From contig JBLNCP010000014.1 in NCBI GenBank assembly GCA_050260775.1, positions 1 to 64,000 on the forward strand: 64,000 bases of DNA, given 5' to 3'. Made by a program: the position numbers and the translations under genes. This document shows positions 42,396 to 53,005 of this stretch, piece after piece; within the stretch, counting starts at the first letter, position 1; each line of letters opens with the position of its first letter. The notes beneath the pieces are model-generated. The model had not been told where the DNA came from. It was given only the letters and a program-made list of their open reading frames with translations, and searched no databases. The stretch is from CALABS01 sp050260775 (GTDB taxonomy: Bacteria > Pseudomonadota > Alphaproteobacteria > Rhodospirillales > Magnetospirillaceae).

Positions 42396-42851
42396 TCACG
42401 CCCCCTTGGGGACGAAACGATAAGCCACCGCGACCCGGTTCCAGGCATTGATCGCCACGATGGCGGCGGTGAGGTTGGCCAACTCGCCTTCTTCGAAGGA
42501 CGAGCGGGCTTCGTCGTACACCGCATCCGGGACATGGGTGTCTGCGACCAGCGTCACCGCCTCGGCCCAGGCCAAGGCGGCCCGCTCGCGCACAGAAAAA
42601 ACGGATGCCTCGCGCCAGGCCGGCAGCATCAGCATCTTGGCGTCCGCGAGTCCCGCCCGGCGCGCTTCCGCCACGTGGACGTCGAGGCAGAAGGAGCAGC
42701 CGTTGATCTGCGAGGCCCGCAGCTTGACCAGTTCGATCAGCGCCTCATCGAGGCCGGTGGCCTTGATGCCCTTGTTGGCCTGCGCCAGCGCCTCGGCCAG
42801 AGCGGGACACAGGCGGCGGAACGTCGGCATGTCGGAACGCGGGGTCATCAT
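42396..42851 (-). CDS. Carboxymuconolactone decarboxylase / AhpD-like protein
   Basis: A 151-residue helical protein with the redox motif NGCSFCLDVHV (Cys52, Cys55, His59), the CxxC-x3-H signature of AhpD-like peroxidase-linked proteins. The conserved AWAEAVTL segment follows. It probably has disulfide or alkylhydroperoxide reductase-like activity rather than decarboxylase activity. It has a GGAGA ribosome site and is divergent from a LysR gene, with paired operators between them. Confidence 0.87.
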   Translation of the reverse strand: MMTPRSDMPTFRRLCPALAEALAQANKGIKATGLDEALIELVKLRASQINGCSFCLDVHVAEARRAGLADAKMLMLPAWREASVFSVRERAALAWAEAVTLVADTHVPDAVYDEARSSFEEGELANLTAAIVAINAWNRVAVAYRFVPKGA

Positions 42852-42931
42852 GGGTTCTCCGGTTGGTGTTGATGACGCCGATTATCGCCCGCCACTCGGC
42901 AGGCCCCCTAGACCCAGGGCGTGACAAGCAA

Positions 42932-42987
42932 TGTGCGCGGATGCACATACGCGTGTATGATGGCGCCCTGTTGTGCCCGACTGCACA
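42932..42987. promoter_or_regulatory. Paired LysR-type operators
   Basis: Two identical-arm palindromes, TGTGC-GCGGAT-GCACA (42932-42947) and TGTGC-CCGACT-GCACA (42972-42987), are centred 40 bases apart. A third palindrome, CATAC-GCGT-GTATG (42946-42959), lies between them. They sit between the divergent AhpD-like gene and the LysR gene, the classic arrangement for autoregulated LysR control. The second site ends ten bases before the LysR start. Confidence 0.65.
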
Positions 42988-42997
42988 GGGGGAGCCG

Positions 42998-43891
42998 ATG
43001 GATTGGGAAAACCTGAAATTCTTCCTGGCGGTGGCGCGGGAGGGCACGCTTGCCGGCGCCGGGCGCGCGCTGGCGGTCAAGCATTCGACCGTGCTGCGCC
43101 GGATCGCCGCCTTCGAGTCCAGCCTCGGCATCCGCCTGTTCGACCGCAATCCCACCGGCTACGCCCTGACCGACGCCGGCCGCGAGCTGCTGGAGGGCGC
43201 ACGCCGGGTCGAGGAGGATTTGTCGGCCATCGAGCGGCGGCTGTCCGGCCGCGACCTTCGGCTGACCGGCAACGTGCGCATCGCCACCCTCCCCGTCCTG
43301 TCCCCCTGGGTCTGCGACGCGGTCGCCGGCTTCCGCAAGCTGCATCCAGGGATCACCGTGGAGGTGGAGACCTCGGCCGACGTCGTCAGCCTGCCCCGGC
43401 ACGAGGCGGACATCGCGCTTCGCGTAACCCGCAAGCCCCCGGACAGCCTGGTGGGCAGGCGTGTGGCGACGCTCGCCCACGGGGTCTACGCCGCCCGCTC
43501 CCACCCCGCCGCGGCCATGGCGGATCTCGATCCGCAGGCGCACGAGTGGATCGGCCACGACGAGAGCCGGGCCGAGACGCCGCAGGCGCAATGGCTGAGG
43601 GCAAACGTGCCGGACGGGCGGGTCGTGTTCAGGACCAACGCGACGGCGACCATGGTGAGCGCCGTCCGGGCCGGGATCGGACTGGCGGTGCTGCCGTGCT
43701 ACCTGGGTGACGGCGATCCGTCACTGCGGCGATTGCAGCTGATCCGGGGTCTGGGGATGGAGATGTGGCTGTTGACCCACCGCGACCTGCGGCGGACCCC
43801 CAGGGTCAAGGCCCTGGTCACCTTCATGGCCAAACGGCTCGCCCAGTACCGGGCGATCATCGAAGGCGGTGTGGCCGACGCCCCGAACTGA
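42998..43891 (+). CDS. LysR-family transcriptional regulator
   Basis: A 297-residue regulator. The N-terminal winged HTH is clear (MDWENLKFFLAVAREGTLAGAG, then KHSTVLRRIAAFE, LFDRNPTGYALTDAG), and the rest is a periplasmic-binding-protein-like effector domain. The ATG at 42998 has AGGGGGA upstream. It likely controls the divergent AhpD-like / permease operon and itself. The effector is unknown. A GC-rich hairpin overlaps its stop. Confidence 0.9.
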   Translation: MDWENLKFFLAVAREGTLAGAGRALAVKHSTVLRRIAAFESSLGIRLFDRNPTGYALTDAGRELLEGARRVEEDLSAIERRLSGRDLRLTGNVRIATLPVLSPWVCDAVAGFRKLHPGITVEVETSADVVSLPRHEADIALRVTRKPPDSLVGRRVATLAHGVYAARSHPAAAMADLDPQAHEWIGHDESRAETPQAQWLRANVPDGRVVFRTNATATMVSAVRAGIGLAVLPCYLGDGDPSLRRLQLIRGLGMEMWLLTHRDLRRTPRVKALVTFMAKRLAQYRAIIEGGVADAPN

Positions 43892-43911
43892 CCGGGGCAT
43901 CGGCTGGGAGG

Positions 43912-44052
43912 TCAATGATGGCCGTGGCCGCCGTGACCGCCATGGCCGGCACCGTGATGAGCCTCCTTGGCCTGGCCGCCGATCGACTGGACCAGGGCGA
44001 ACACCACGACGCATCCCACCAGGAACAAACCGAAACCCGCGAACACCGTCAT
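43912..44052 (-). CDS. Small His-rich single-span membrane protein
   Basis: A 46-residue protein read on the minus strand from the ATG at 44052, with GGAG six bases upstream. One transmembrane helix (about residues 3-22, FAGFGLFLVGCVVVFALV) is followed by a His/Gly-rich tail (AHHGAGHGGHGGHGHH) with eight His. A tail like this could bind metal such as Ni, Cu or Zn. It is shorter than most gene-finder thresholds. A candidate FNR/NNR-type box (44124-44137) lies upstream, shared with the divergent fmdE-like gene. Confidence 0.65.
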   Translation of the reverse strand: MTVFAGFGLFLVGCVVVFALVQSIGGQAKEAHHGAGHGGHGGHGHH

Positions 44053-44123
44053 GACCGTCTCCATCAAGCAAAGGCAGCGGACGGTCTCACGGCGGTCGGG
44101 ATCCTGTCAACCCGCCGCCCCGC

Positions 44124-44137
44124 CTGACCGAGGTCAA
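44124..44137. promoter_or_regulatory. Candidate FNR/NNR-type box
   Basis: CTGAC-CGAG-GTCAA differs by one base from the perfect TTGAC-N4-GTCAA box upstream of the norE-like gene. It lies about 73 bases upstream of the fmdE-like ATG and about 79 bases upstream of the His-rich gene start, so it could serve either. Confidence 0.4.
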
Positions 44138-44203
44138 GGGCGCAAGGACGGCACGCCCGTAGCCTCCGCCCAATTCCCCTTCCCTTTCCAAGGCGACAGT
44201 CCC

Positions 44204-44809
44204 ATGCCGTTCCCCGAATTCTTCGCCGCCGCTCCGACCATCACCCTGGTCGACCCGCTGATGCGCTTCCTGGGCGGCAGCGACGACGGCGTCCTGGAAT
44301 ACCGCTATGAGGATGCGGTCCGGCTGGCCGGCCATTCGTGCCCGACGGTGGCGGGCGCCTTCCTGATGGTCAGGACCGGTCTCAAGGCGCTGTACGGCGA
44401 CGACCTGCCCGAGCGCGGCGCCGTCCGCGTGCTGTTTCCCGACGAAGCGGCGGAGGGCGTGACCGGCGTCATGGGTGCGGTGGCGTCCTTGATCACCGGT
44501 GCCCGCGGCGACGAAGGCTTCAAGGGGATCGCCGGCCGCTTCGACCGCCGTTTCCTGCTGGAGTTCGACGCCGACGTGGGCGGCGCGATGGCGCTGGAGC
44601 GCGTGGCGGACGGCCGGCGGGCCACCATCACCTATGCCGCCCACATCGTTCCCCACGATCCCGGGATGCGTCCGCTGCTGGAGCGCTGCATCGCCGGCAT
44701 CGCCACCGCCGACGAGGAGCGCGAGTTCGGCCGCCTTTGGCAGGACCGCGTGCGGCGGGTCCTCGAGCGCTGCGACGACCCTGAGATGCTGGGCGTCGCC
44801 CTGTCCTGA
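44204..44809 (+). CDS. FmdE-family protein
   Basis: A 201-residue cytoplasmic protein with the FmdE signature GHSCPTVAGAFLMV near residue 46. The family (PF02663) was named for a gene in molybdenum formylmethanofuran dehydrogenase operons, but bacterial members have no settled function. They often occur near molybdenum or metal genes. Here no formylmethanofuran genes are present. The start has AAGG about ten bases upstream. Confidence 0.8.
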   Translation: MPFPEFFAAAPTITLVDPLMRFLGGSDDGVLEYRYEDAVRLAGHSCPTVAGAFLMVRTGLKALYGDDLPERGAVRVLFPDEAAEGVTGVMGAVASLITGARGDEGFKGIAGRFDRRFLLEFDADVGGAMALERVADGRRATITYAAHIVPHDPGMRPLLERCIAGIATADEEREFGRLWQDRVRRVLERCDDPEMLGVALS

Positions 44810-44899
44810 GCAAATATGTGGGGCTTCTTCCGTCATCGCCGGGCTTGACCCCGCGATGGACGACGTATCTGGTTGGCGATCGCGTAAGAATGACCTGTC

Positions 44900-47647
<2,748 letters not shown>

Positions 47648-47680
47648 ACAGACCCCCAGCCTGCCTAAACCCTAAGTATA

Positions 47681-47692
47681 GCACAGGTGTGC
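47681..47692. promoter_or_regulatory. Perfect 12-base palindrome upstream of the PAS kinase gene
   Basis: GCACA-GG-TGTGC is a perfect inverted repeat 33 bases upstream of the kinase start. It could be an operator. The protein that binds it is unknown. Confidence 0.25.
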
Positions 47693-47801
47693 AAACCGAA
47701 TGTGACTGAGGACCCGGCATTGCGCATCCCTGCCATTTGCTCCCGGGAACTTTGGTGTGTCTGCAGGGGTTTACCGCCATCCTTTCCATGTGAGGATGGA
47801 A

Positions 47802-48053
47802 ATGCGCATTCTTCTCCTGTGGTTGATGATGTTTGCCGCGCTGGCGGGCTGCGTCGACACCGTGGAGGAAGGCGCCGCCACCGGCGGGCTTGGCGGAGCC
47901 GCGGTCGGCGCCCTGGCCGGCGGCCCGATCGGGGCGGCGATCGGCGCCGGTGTCGGTGCCGCCGGGGGGGGTGGGCGTCCAGAAGGCGGAGGAACGACAG
48001 CGCCGGGTCACTCCCGCGGAATCACGCTGATCTTGCCGCTCCGTTCCAGGTAG
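47802..48053 (+). CDS. Small glycine-zipper lipoprotein, possible frameshift
   Basis: A 83-residue lipoprotein as sequenced: signal and lipobox ALAGC (Cys17), then a glycine zipper (GGLGGAAVGALAGGPIGAAIGAG), as in Rick_17kDa/SlyB-like outer-membrane lipoproteins. A run of eight G at about 47964-47971 interrupts the pattern. If one G is removed, the tail reads GGVGVQKAEERQRRVTPAESR and stops at 48030, which is more like the usual hydrophilic tail of the family. As sequenced, the tail is Gly/Pro-rich and overlaps the convergent DUF421 gene by 46 bases. GAGG precedes the ATG. Confidence 0.6.
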   Translation: MRILLLWLMMFAALAGCVDTVEEGAATGGLGGAAVGALAGGPIGAAIGAGVGAAGGGGRPEGGGTTAPGHSRGITLILPLRSR

Positions 48054-48496
48054 GCCTCCCTCACGTTTTCCGCACCGGCGAGATGGGCCGAGCGGGCCGC
48101 TTCTTCGAGGTCGCCGCGGCTCAGCCCCACCGCGTTCATTGCCTTGCGGTCAAGCTCGCCGCCCCGCATCAGGCGCACCACGTCGCCCTTGGCCAGCCGG
48201 CTCAGCCAATGCCAGCGCACGGCCAGGTGCGCCACCGCCCAGTGAATGGCGACGATGGCGGTGGTGGCGATCAAGGTCGCCCCCATCTCGGAATTTCCGG
48301 TCAAGGCCCGGCTGAGGTTCGATCCGACGATTACCGAAAGCACCACGTCGAAGGCCCTCGCCTTGCCGAAGATGCGGTGGCCGGCGAAGCGGACGATCGC
48401 CACCCCGTAGGCGAACACCACGATCGCCCTCACCGACATCTGCCACCACGTGACGTCGCTCTTCTGTCCGATCAGCAACGGGATCAACTCATCCAT
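48008..48496 (-). CDS. DUF421 (YetF-type) membrane protein
   Basis: A 162-residue protein with two to three N-terminal helices and a C-terminal soluble domain. The DUF421 signature is seen in RAIVVFAYGVAIVRFAGHR and FDVVLSVIVGSNLSRALTG. The function of the family is unknown. AAGGAGG lies six bases before the ATG at 48496. It is convergent with the glycine-zipper gene and divergent from the CBS gene. Confidence 0.85.
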   Translation of the reverse strand: MDELIPLLIGQKSDVTWWQMSVRAIVVFAYGVAIVRFAGHRIFGKARAFDVVLSVIVGSNLSRALTGNSEMGATLIATTAIVAIHWAVAHLAVRWHWLSRLAKGDVVRLMRGGELDRKAMNAVGLSRGDLEEAARSAHLAGAENVREAYLERSGKISVIPRE

Positions 48497-48568
48497 TTCC
48501 ACCCTCCTTGCGAGGCACCATTAGGAACCGCCGGGCGGCCCCTGGTGTTTCCTGCGGCGGAGGTGGCG

Positions 48569-49036
48569 ATGCAGGTGTCCGAGCTCATGACACGGTCCCT
48601 GGAGTTCCTGGCTCCCGACGCGACGATCCGGGACGCGGCGGTGCTGATGGGGGATCTGGATGTGGGTTCGCTTCCCGTCGGCGCCGCCAACGACCTCCAG
48701 GGCATCATCACCGACCGCGACATCCTGCTGCGCGTCGTCGCCGAAGGCCGCGAGCCCGGGCGGGTTCGGGTAAGGGAGGCGATGTCGACCACCCTGTTCA
48801 CCTGCCGCGCCGACGACAGTCTGGAAACCGCGATCGACATGATGGGTGCCTATCACGTGCGCCGGCTGCCGGTGATGGACGAGGCGGGGGTGATGGTGGG
48901 CTGGCTGACCCTGTCCGACGTTTCGCGCCGGCTCCTGCTCGACAGTGGCGCGGTCAGGGATGCCCTTGCGGGGCTCAGCGAAGCCCCTGCCGACGATTTA
49001 GGCGCACCACCTGGTCCACCGGCAGCGCGAGCCTGA
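48569..49036 (+). CDS. Two-CBS-domain protein
   Basis: A 155-residue cytoplasmic protein made of two CBS motifs (about residues 6-55 and 72-120): GIITDRDILLRVVAEGR and GWLTLSDVSRRLL are the typical strand-helix ends, and VREAMST starts the second. Such pairs bind adenine nucleotides and act as energy or redox sensors. GGAGG is five bases before the ATG. The last 62 bases overlap a convergent gene, and the C-terminus (LGAPPGPPAARA) is low complexity. Confidence 0.85.
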   Translation: MQVSELMTRSLEFLAPDATIRDAAVLMGDLDVGSLPVGAANDLQGIITDRDILLRVVAEGREPGRVRVREAMSTTLFTCRADDSLETAIDMMGAYHVRRLPVMDEAGVMVGWLTLSDVSRRLLLDSGAVRDALAGLSEAPADDLGAPPGPPAARA

Positions 49037-49448
49037 CCGCCACATAGGCAAGATAGGCGCGCGACACCGCCCGGCCCTTGTCGACCGCCGCCAGCGATGA
49101 GGCATAGAAGCGGGCCGCCTGCTCGGGGCTCTTCACCTCGCGCAGCAACGCCTCCGCGCTCGGCGGCAGTTCGATGGCCCGTTCCAGGCGCAAGCGCTCC
49201 TCGCGGTCGATCCGGCAGTCGGCAAGAGCCTTCAAGATGACGGCCCGCTCGCCCTGGTCCAGGACTCCGTCGGCATGCGCCGCCGCCGCCATCGCCAGAA
49301 TCATCAGCCGGGCCTCGGCGGGCTGGAGCCGGCTGAGATCCGTGATTCCCCACTCCATCAGCCGGTTGCGGCTGTGCAGATGTCCGCACAGGATCTTGTG
49401 CGCCAGGACGCGGTGGATCTCCGGCTTGTGGCCCAGCGGCTCGGTCAT
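48975..49448 (-). CDS. TerB-like / DUF533-type helical protein
   Basis: A 157-residue helical protein. LMILAMAAAAHADGVLDQGERAVI and DREERLRLERAIELP match the paired acidic helices of TerB-like proteins, in which Asp/Glu residues bind metal (the AHADG-x-LD-x-GE pattern). Then SLAAVDKGRAVSRAYLAYVAVRLALP ends as in DUF533 proteins. The function is unknown. The 3' end overlaps the CBS gene by 62 bases. Confidence 0.75.
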   Translation of the reverse strand: MTEPLGHKPEIHRVLAHKILCGHLHSRNRLMEWGITDLSRLQPAEARLMILAMAAAAHADGVLDQGERAVILKALADCRIDREERLRLERAIELPPSAEALLREVKSPEQAARFYASSLAAVDKGRAVSRAYLAYVAVRLALPVDQVVRLNRRQGLR

Positions 49449-49538
49449 CGCCGTGCGTGCTCCCTCACTTCAGCGGAAACAGCGCCCCTTCCCCTTTGTT
49501 CGTGGGAACGGCCCTAGCCGCGGCGGGTTTAATCCGGC

Positions 49539-51305
49539 ATGACCAACCCGCAGATACTGTCCTTCCTCCTGGTGGGGGGCGTCGTTGGCCTGCTGATCTG
49601 GGATCGGCTGCGCTATGACGTCGTCGCGCTCCTCGCGCTTCTTGCCGGAGTGCTGTCGGGGCTGATCCCGGCGAAGGATGCCTTTTCGGGCTTCGCCGAC
49701 GAGATCGTCATCATCGTCGGCAGCGCGCTGGTGATCAGCGGCGGCATCGCCCGCTCCGGCGTGGTCGAGACCCTGGTCCAGCCCCTGGCCGCATGGCTCG
49801 CCACCCCCACGCGGCAGGTGGCGTTCCTGGGAGGGATGGTGGGGGTGATGTCGGCACTGATGAAGAACATCGGGGCGCTGGCCATCTTCCTGCCCATCGC
49901 CATGCAATTGGCCCGACGACACCGCACCAGCGCCCATTGGGTGCTGATGCCCATGGCCTTCGCCTCGCTCCTGGGCGGGTTGATGACGCTGGTGGGAACA
50001 TCCCCCAACATCATCGTTTCGCGCGTCCGCCACGAGATCGTCGGCAAGCCCTTCGCCATGTTCGACTACCTGCCGGTGGGGCTCGGGCTGCTGGCGGCGG
50101 GACTGGTCTTCCTGGTGGTGGGCTGGCGGCTGCTGCCGAAGATGCGCTCGGGCTCACGGCCACCGGACGAGACCTTCGCCGTCGAGAATTACGCCAGCGA
50201 GATGTGCCTGCCCGCCGGCTCCCCCTACGTGGGCCGCACGGTGCAGGACGTGGAAGCGGCCAGCGGCGGCGAGGCGCGCGTCATCGGGCTGATCCGCGAG
50301 CGCTTCCGCCGCTATGTTCCCGACCGCCATTGGACCCTGAACGCGGACGACGTCCTCGTCCTGGAGGGCGATGCCCCCGCCCTGCAGCGCGTCGTCAACG
50401 CGGTGACGCTGAAACCTGTGGGCACGGAGCGCGCGCGGGCCGGTGAGACCCTGGTGGTGGAAGCGGTGGTCCTGCGCGATTCGCCCCTGGTCGGCAGCAA
50501 CGCCAGCAAGATCGACATGCGCGCCCGCTACGACCTCAGCCTTCTCGCCATCAGCCGTCACGGCGAGCGGCCCAACCAGCGGCTGCGCCGGGTCACGCTG
50601 CAGGAAGGCGACCTGTTGTTGCTGCAAGTGCCCGCCGCCCGGTTTCCCGATGCGCTGGCCGATGCCGGCCTGCTGCCGCTGGCCGGCCGCCAGCTCCAGC
50701 TCGGCCGCCGCCGCCCGGCCTGGGTGCCGGTCGGCATCGTGGTCGCCGCCATGCTGGTCGTGGGCTTCCAGGTCCTGCCGGTCTCCATCGGCTTCCTCGC
50801 CGCCGCGGTTGCCATGGTGGTGTCGGGCGTGCTGACCATCGAAGAGGCCTACAGCACCGTCGAGTGGCCGATCCTCATCCTTCTCGGCGCCCTGATCCCG
50901 GTCAGTGCCACCATGGAGACCACCGGCAACACCGAGCTGGTGGCACGCATGCTGGCGCAGGTGGCGGTGGGTCTTCCGCCGGAGGCCTGCGTCGCCCTGG
51001 TGATGGCGGCGGCCATGGCGGTGACGCCCTTCCTCAACAATGCCGCCACCGTCCTGGTGATGGCCCCGATCGGGGCCAGCCTGGCGTCGCAGCTCGGCCT
51101 TGCCCCCGACCCCTTCCTGATGGCGGTGGCGGTGGGGGCCGGCAGCGACTTCCTCACGCCGATCGGCCATCAATGCAACACCCTGGTGATGGGCCCGGGC
51201 GGCTATCGCTTCGGCGACTACGCCAGGCTGGGGGCGCCGCTGTCCCTGGTCATCCTCACCCTGGGGACCTGGCTCATCGTCACCTTCTGGCCGCTGGGAC
51301 GCTAG
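49539..51305 (+). CDS. SLC13-family permease with two TrkA-C domains
   Basis: A 588-residue membrane protein. The two SLC13 halves are at the ends (about residues 1-200 and 395-588) with TM hairpins such as SALMKNIGALAIFLPIAMQ and VTPFLNNAATVLVMAPIG. The middle (about 210-380) has two RCK/TrkA-C regulatory domains (SPYVGRTVQDVE, DDVLVLEGD, DSPLVGSNASKIDMR, GDLLLLQVP). This layout occurs in sulfate or dicarboxylate permeases. The substrate is not known here. It is convergent with the SbmA-like gene. Confidence 0.85.
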   Translation: MTNPQILSFLLVGGVVGLLIWDRLRYDVVALLALLAGVLSGLIPAKDAFSGFADEIVIIVGSALVISGGIARSGVVETLVQPLAAWLATPTRQVAFLGGMVGVMSALMKNIGALAIFLPIAMQLARRHRTSAHWVLMPMAFASLLGGLMTLVGTSPNIIVSRVRHEIVGKPFAMFDYLPVGLGLLAAGLVFLVVGWRLLPKMRSGSRPPDETFAVENYASEMCLPAGSPYVGRTVQDVEAASGGEARVIGLIRERFRRYVPDRHWTLNADDVLVLEGDAPALQRVVNAVTLKPVGTERARAGETLVVEAVVLRDSPLVGSNASKIDMRARYDLSLLAISRHGERPNQRLRRVTLQEGDLLLLQVPAARFPDALADAGLLPLAGRQLQLGRRRPAWVPVGIVVAAMLVVGFQVLPVSIGFLAAAVAMVVSGVLTIEEAYSTVEWPILILLGALIPVSATMETTGNTELVARMLAQVAVGLPPEACVALVMAAAMAVTPFLNNAATVLVMAPIGASLASQLGLAPDPFLMAVAVGAGSDFLTPIGHQCNTLVMGPGGYRFGDYARLGAPLSLVILTLGTWLIVTFWPLGR

Positions 51306-51312
51306 CCCTGGG

Positions 51313-52473
51313 TCAGTCGCGGGCCGGGGCGGCGGCAATGCGGTCCGCCAGGGCGGGAAGACCGCCGACCGCTTCGGCCGGTTCGGCCTCCTCGGCCACC
51401 GGAACCCCGGCCATGGCCATCGCCTGGTACAGCGCCGCCACCCGTGCCATGGAGGCCCGCCATTCGGCGCAGCGGGCCAGGTTGTCCACCGGCCATGACA
51501 GCGCCGACGCCATCTGCTGGAAGGCCTGCGCGGTCTGGATCAGAGCCCCCAGCGAGATGGCGCCCGCCAGATAGCGGGGTGAGACGGCGAGCAGCGGCAC
51601 CGCCGTCGACAGCACCGTATAGGACGAGGTGAACATGGTGACCCGGGTCAGCGCCTCGGTCTGGACCGCCCAGGCGTCGGCCACCTTGCCGAACAGCCGC
51701 CTGAGGCGTCCGCGCTCGCGCCGTTCCCGCCGCAGCAGGGCGATGGTGCCGGCATTCTCGCGCACATGGCACAGGCCGAAACGGAAATCGGCCTCGCGTG
51801 CCTGACGCCCCTTCATGGCCTCTACCAGCGGCCTGCCGACCAGCAGCGCGACGCAGGTGGCCAGGGCGGCATAGGCCAGGGCCACGAACACCAGGTAGCC
51901 GGGGATGGCGATTTCGGTCTCTCCGAGCGCAAGCGGCAGCGCCCCGGACAGGCCCCACAGGATGTTGGTGAAGCTGATCAGCAGGATGGTGCAGTACAGG
52001 AAGGAATGGGCGAGTTCGATCGCGGTTTCCGTGGTGATGCGGATGTCTTCCGCGATGCGGCCGTCGGGATTGTCCTGGCCCTCGACCTCGGCGGCGATCC
52101 GGTACGACGGGCCCCTGTCCATCCACCGGCCGACCACGTCGTCGGTGATCCAGTCGCGCCAGCCAAGTTGGAGGCTGCGCTTGACCCGGAGATGGGAGGC
52201 GATGACCGCCATGTTGACGGCGACGATGCCGACCAGGAAGGCGACGGCATCCATGAACTCGCCGCTCGAATGCTGTTCGAGGGCGTCGAACAGCATCTTG
52301 CTCCAGGTATTGCTGAGGACCGGAATGGCGACTTCGGCACCGGTGAGTGCCAGCAGCAGGACCGTCAGTCCCCGCACCCGCCATTTGCCCTCGGACCTCC
52401 AATACCCCAGGGCCAGGCGGCGAAAGCCATCGATATCCGCCCATGCGAGGGATCGTTCTTCCCTCCTCGCCAT
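51313..52473 (-). CDS. SbmA/BacA-like or ABC transmembrane protein without ATPase domain
   Basis: A 386-residue membrane protein with about six helices. The segment VEGQDNPDGRIAEDIR is the D/E-N-P-D-x-R-I-x-E-D motif shared by SbmA/BacA peptide importers and the YddA/COG4178 ABC exporters. The ABC relatives are about 570-600 residues with a C-terminal ATPase; here the protein stops after the membrane domain, and no ATPase gene follows. This is the length of SbmA/BacA, which is proton-driven. GAGGG precedes the ATG at 52473. Confidence 0.75.
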   Translation of the reverse strand: MARREERSLAWADIDGFRRLALGYWRSEGKWRVRGLTVLLLALTGAEVAIPVLSNTWSKMLFDALEQHSSGEFMDAVAFLVGIVAVNMAVIASHLRVKRSLQLGWRDWITDDVVGRWMDRGPSYRIAAEVEGQDNPDGRIAEDIRITTETAIELAHSFLYCTILLISFTNILWGLSGALPLALGETEIAIPGYLVFVALAYAALATCVALLVGRPLVEAMKGRQAREADFRFGLCHVRENAGTIALLRRERRERGRLRRLFGKVADAWAVQTEALTRVTMFTSSYTVLSTAVPLLAVSPRYLAGAISLGALIQTAQAFQQMASALSWPVDNLARCAEWRASMARVAALYQAMAMAGVPVAEEAEPAEAVGGLPALADRIAAAPARD

Positions 52474-52550
52474 CGCACCCTCATTCGCCGTTACCGGTGC
52501 ATGAGACCTTGCGCTGCCGCCCACAGCCGGGAAACGAATGGTCCCATGTG

Positions 52551-52645
52551 GGGAAAGGATGGGGGCTCGGAAGGGTCCGCCAAATCTGGCCAGCGTGCCT
52601 ATGGCGCGTCACAAGCCATAGGCGGCTTGGGAAAGGATGGGGGCT
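52551..52645. repeat. Repeat element: 17-base direct repeats around a hairpin
   Basis: GGGAAAGGATGGGGGCT occurs at 52551-52567 and again at 52629-52645. Between the copies is the hairpin CCTATGGC / GCCATAGG (52598-52605 with 52615-52622). The element lies in the otherwise gene-free stretch 52474-52721 and has no coding potential that I trust. It looks like a REP or miniature element. Confidence 0.6.
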
Positions 52646-52721
52646 TGCTCTGGTGGCATGGATGCCGGCCGGCGCATGGGCCCGCGCGGGACCCATGCGG
52701 TGGCGCTGGCCGGGATGGGGC

Positions 52722-52895
52722 CTACTCGTCTTCCGGCTTGTCGGGCGCGACGGGCGGCGCGGCCTTCTTGGCATTGTTCCGGCTGAACCGGGGCCCGCTG
52801 ATGTAGACGATATTCTCCGAAGGTCCAGGGGGGCACTTCCTCACTTGGCCGCCACGAGCGAAGAACTCCTGCAGGGCGTCGTCTTCCTTCACCAT
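52722..52895 (-). CDS. Small 57-residue protein, unknown
   Basis: A short reading frame from the ATG at 52895 with TAAGGA upstream. The protein starts MVKEDDALQEFFARGG and ends in an Ala/Pro/Lys/Asp-rich tail (KKAAPPVAPDKPEDE). It contains a single Cys in VRKCPPGPSENIVY. The length, charge pattern and ribosome site support a real gene, although the family is unknown to me. Confidence 0.6.
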   Translation of the reverse strand: MVKEDDALQEFFARGGQVRKCPPGPSENIVYISGPRFSRNNAKKAAPPVAPDKPEDE

Positions 52896-53005
52896 GAATG
52901 TCCTTACCGAGATGGCGCTGGGCGCGGGCAGCCATTCTCCACCATTTGCCGAGGATTGCGCCTAAAATAACGGGCAGTCGCCCACCCCCATCGGGACTAC
53001 CTCGC

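Noticed and set aside
43880..43898. GCCCCG / CGGGGC hairpin at the LysR stop as a terminator
   Set aside because: There is no T-run after it in either direction, so it is not a convincing intrinsic terminator.
48028..48053. Treating the glycine-zipper gene as a pseudogene
   Set aside because: Signal peptide, lipobox and zipper are intact; only the tail is affected, so it is listed as a gene with a possible frameshift.
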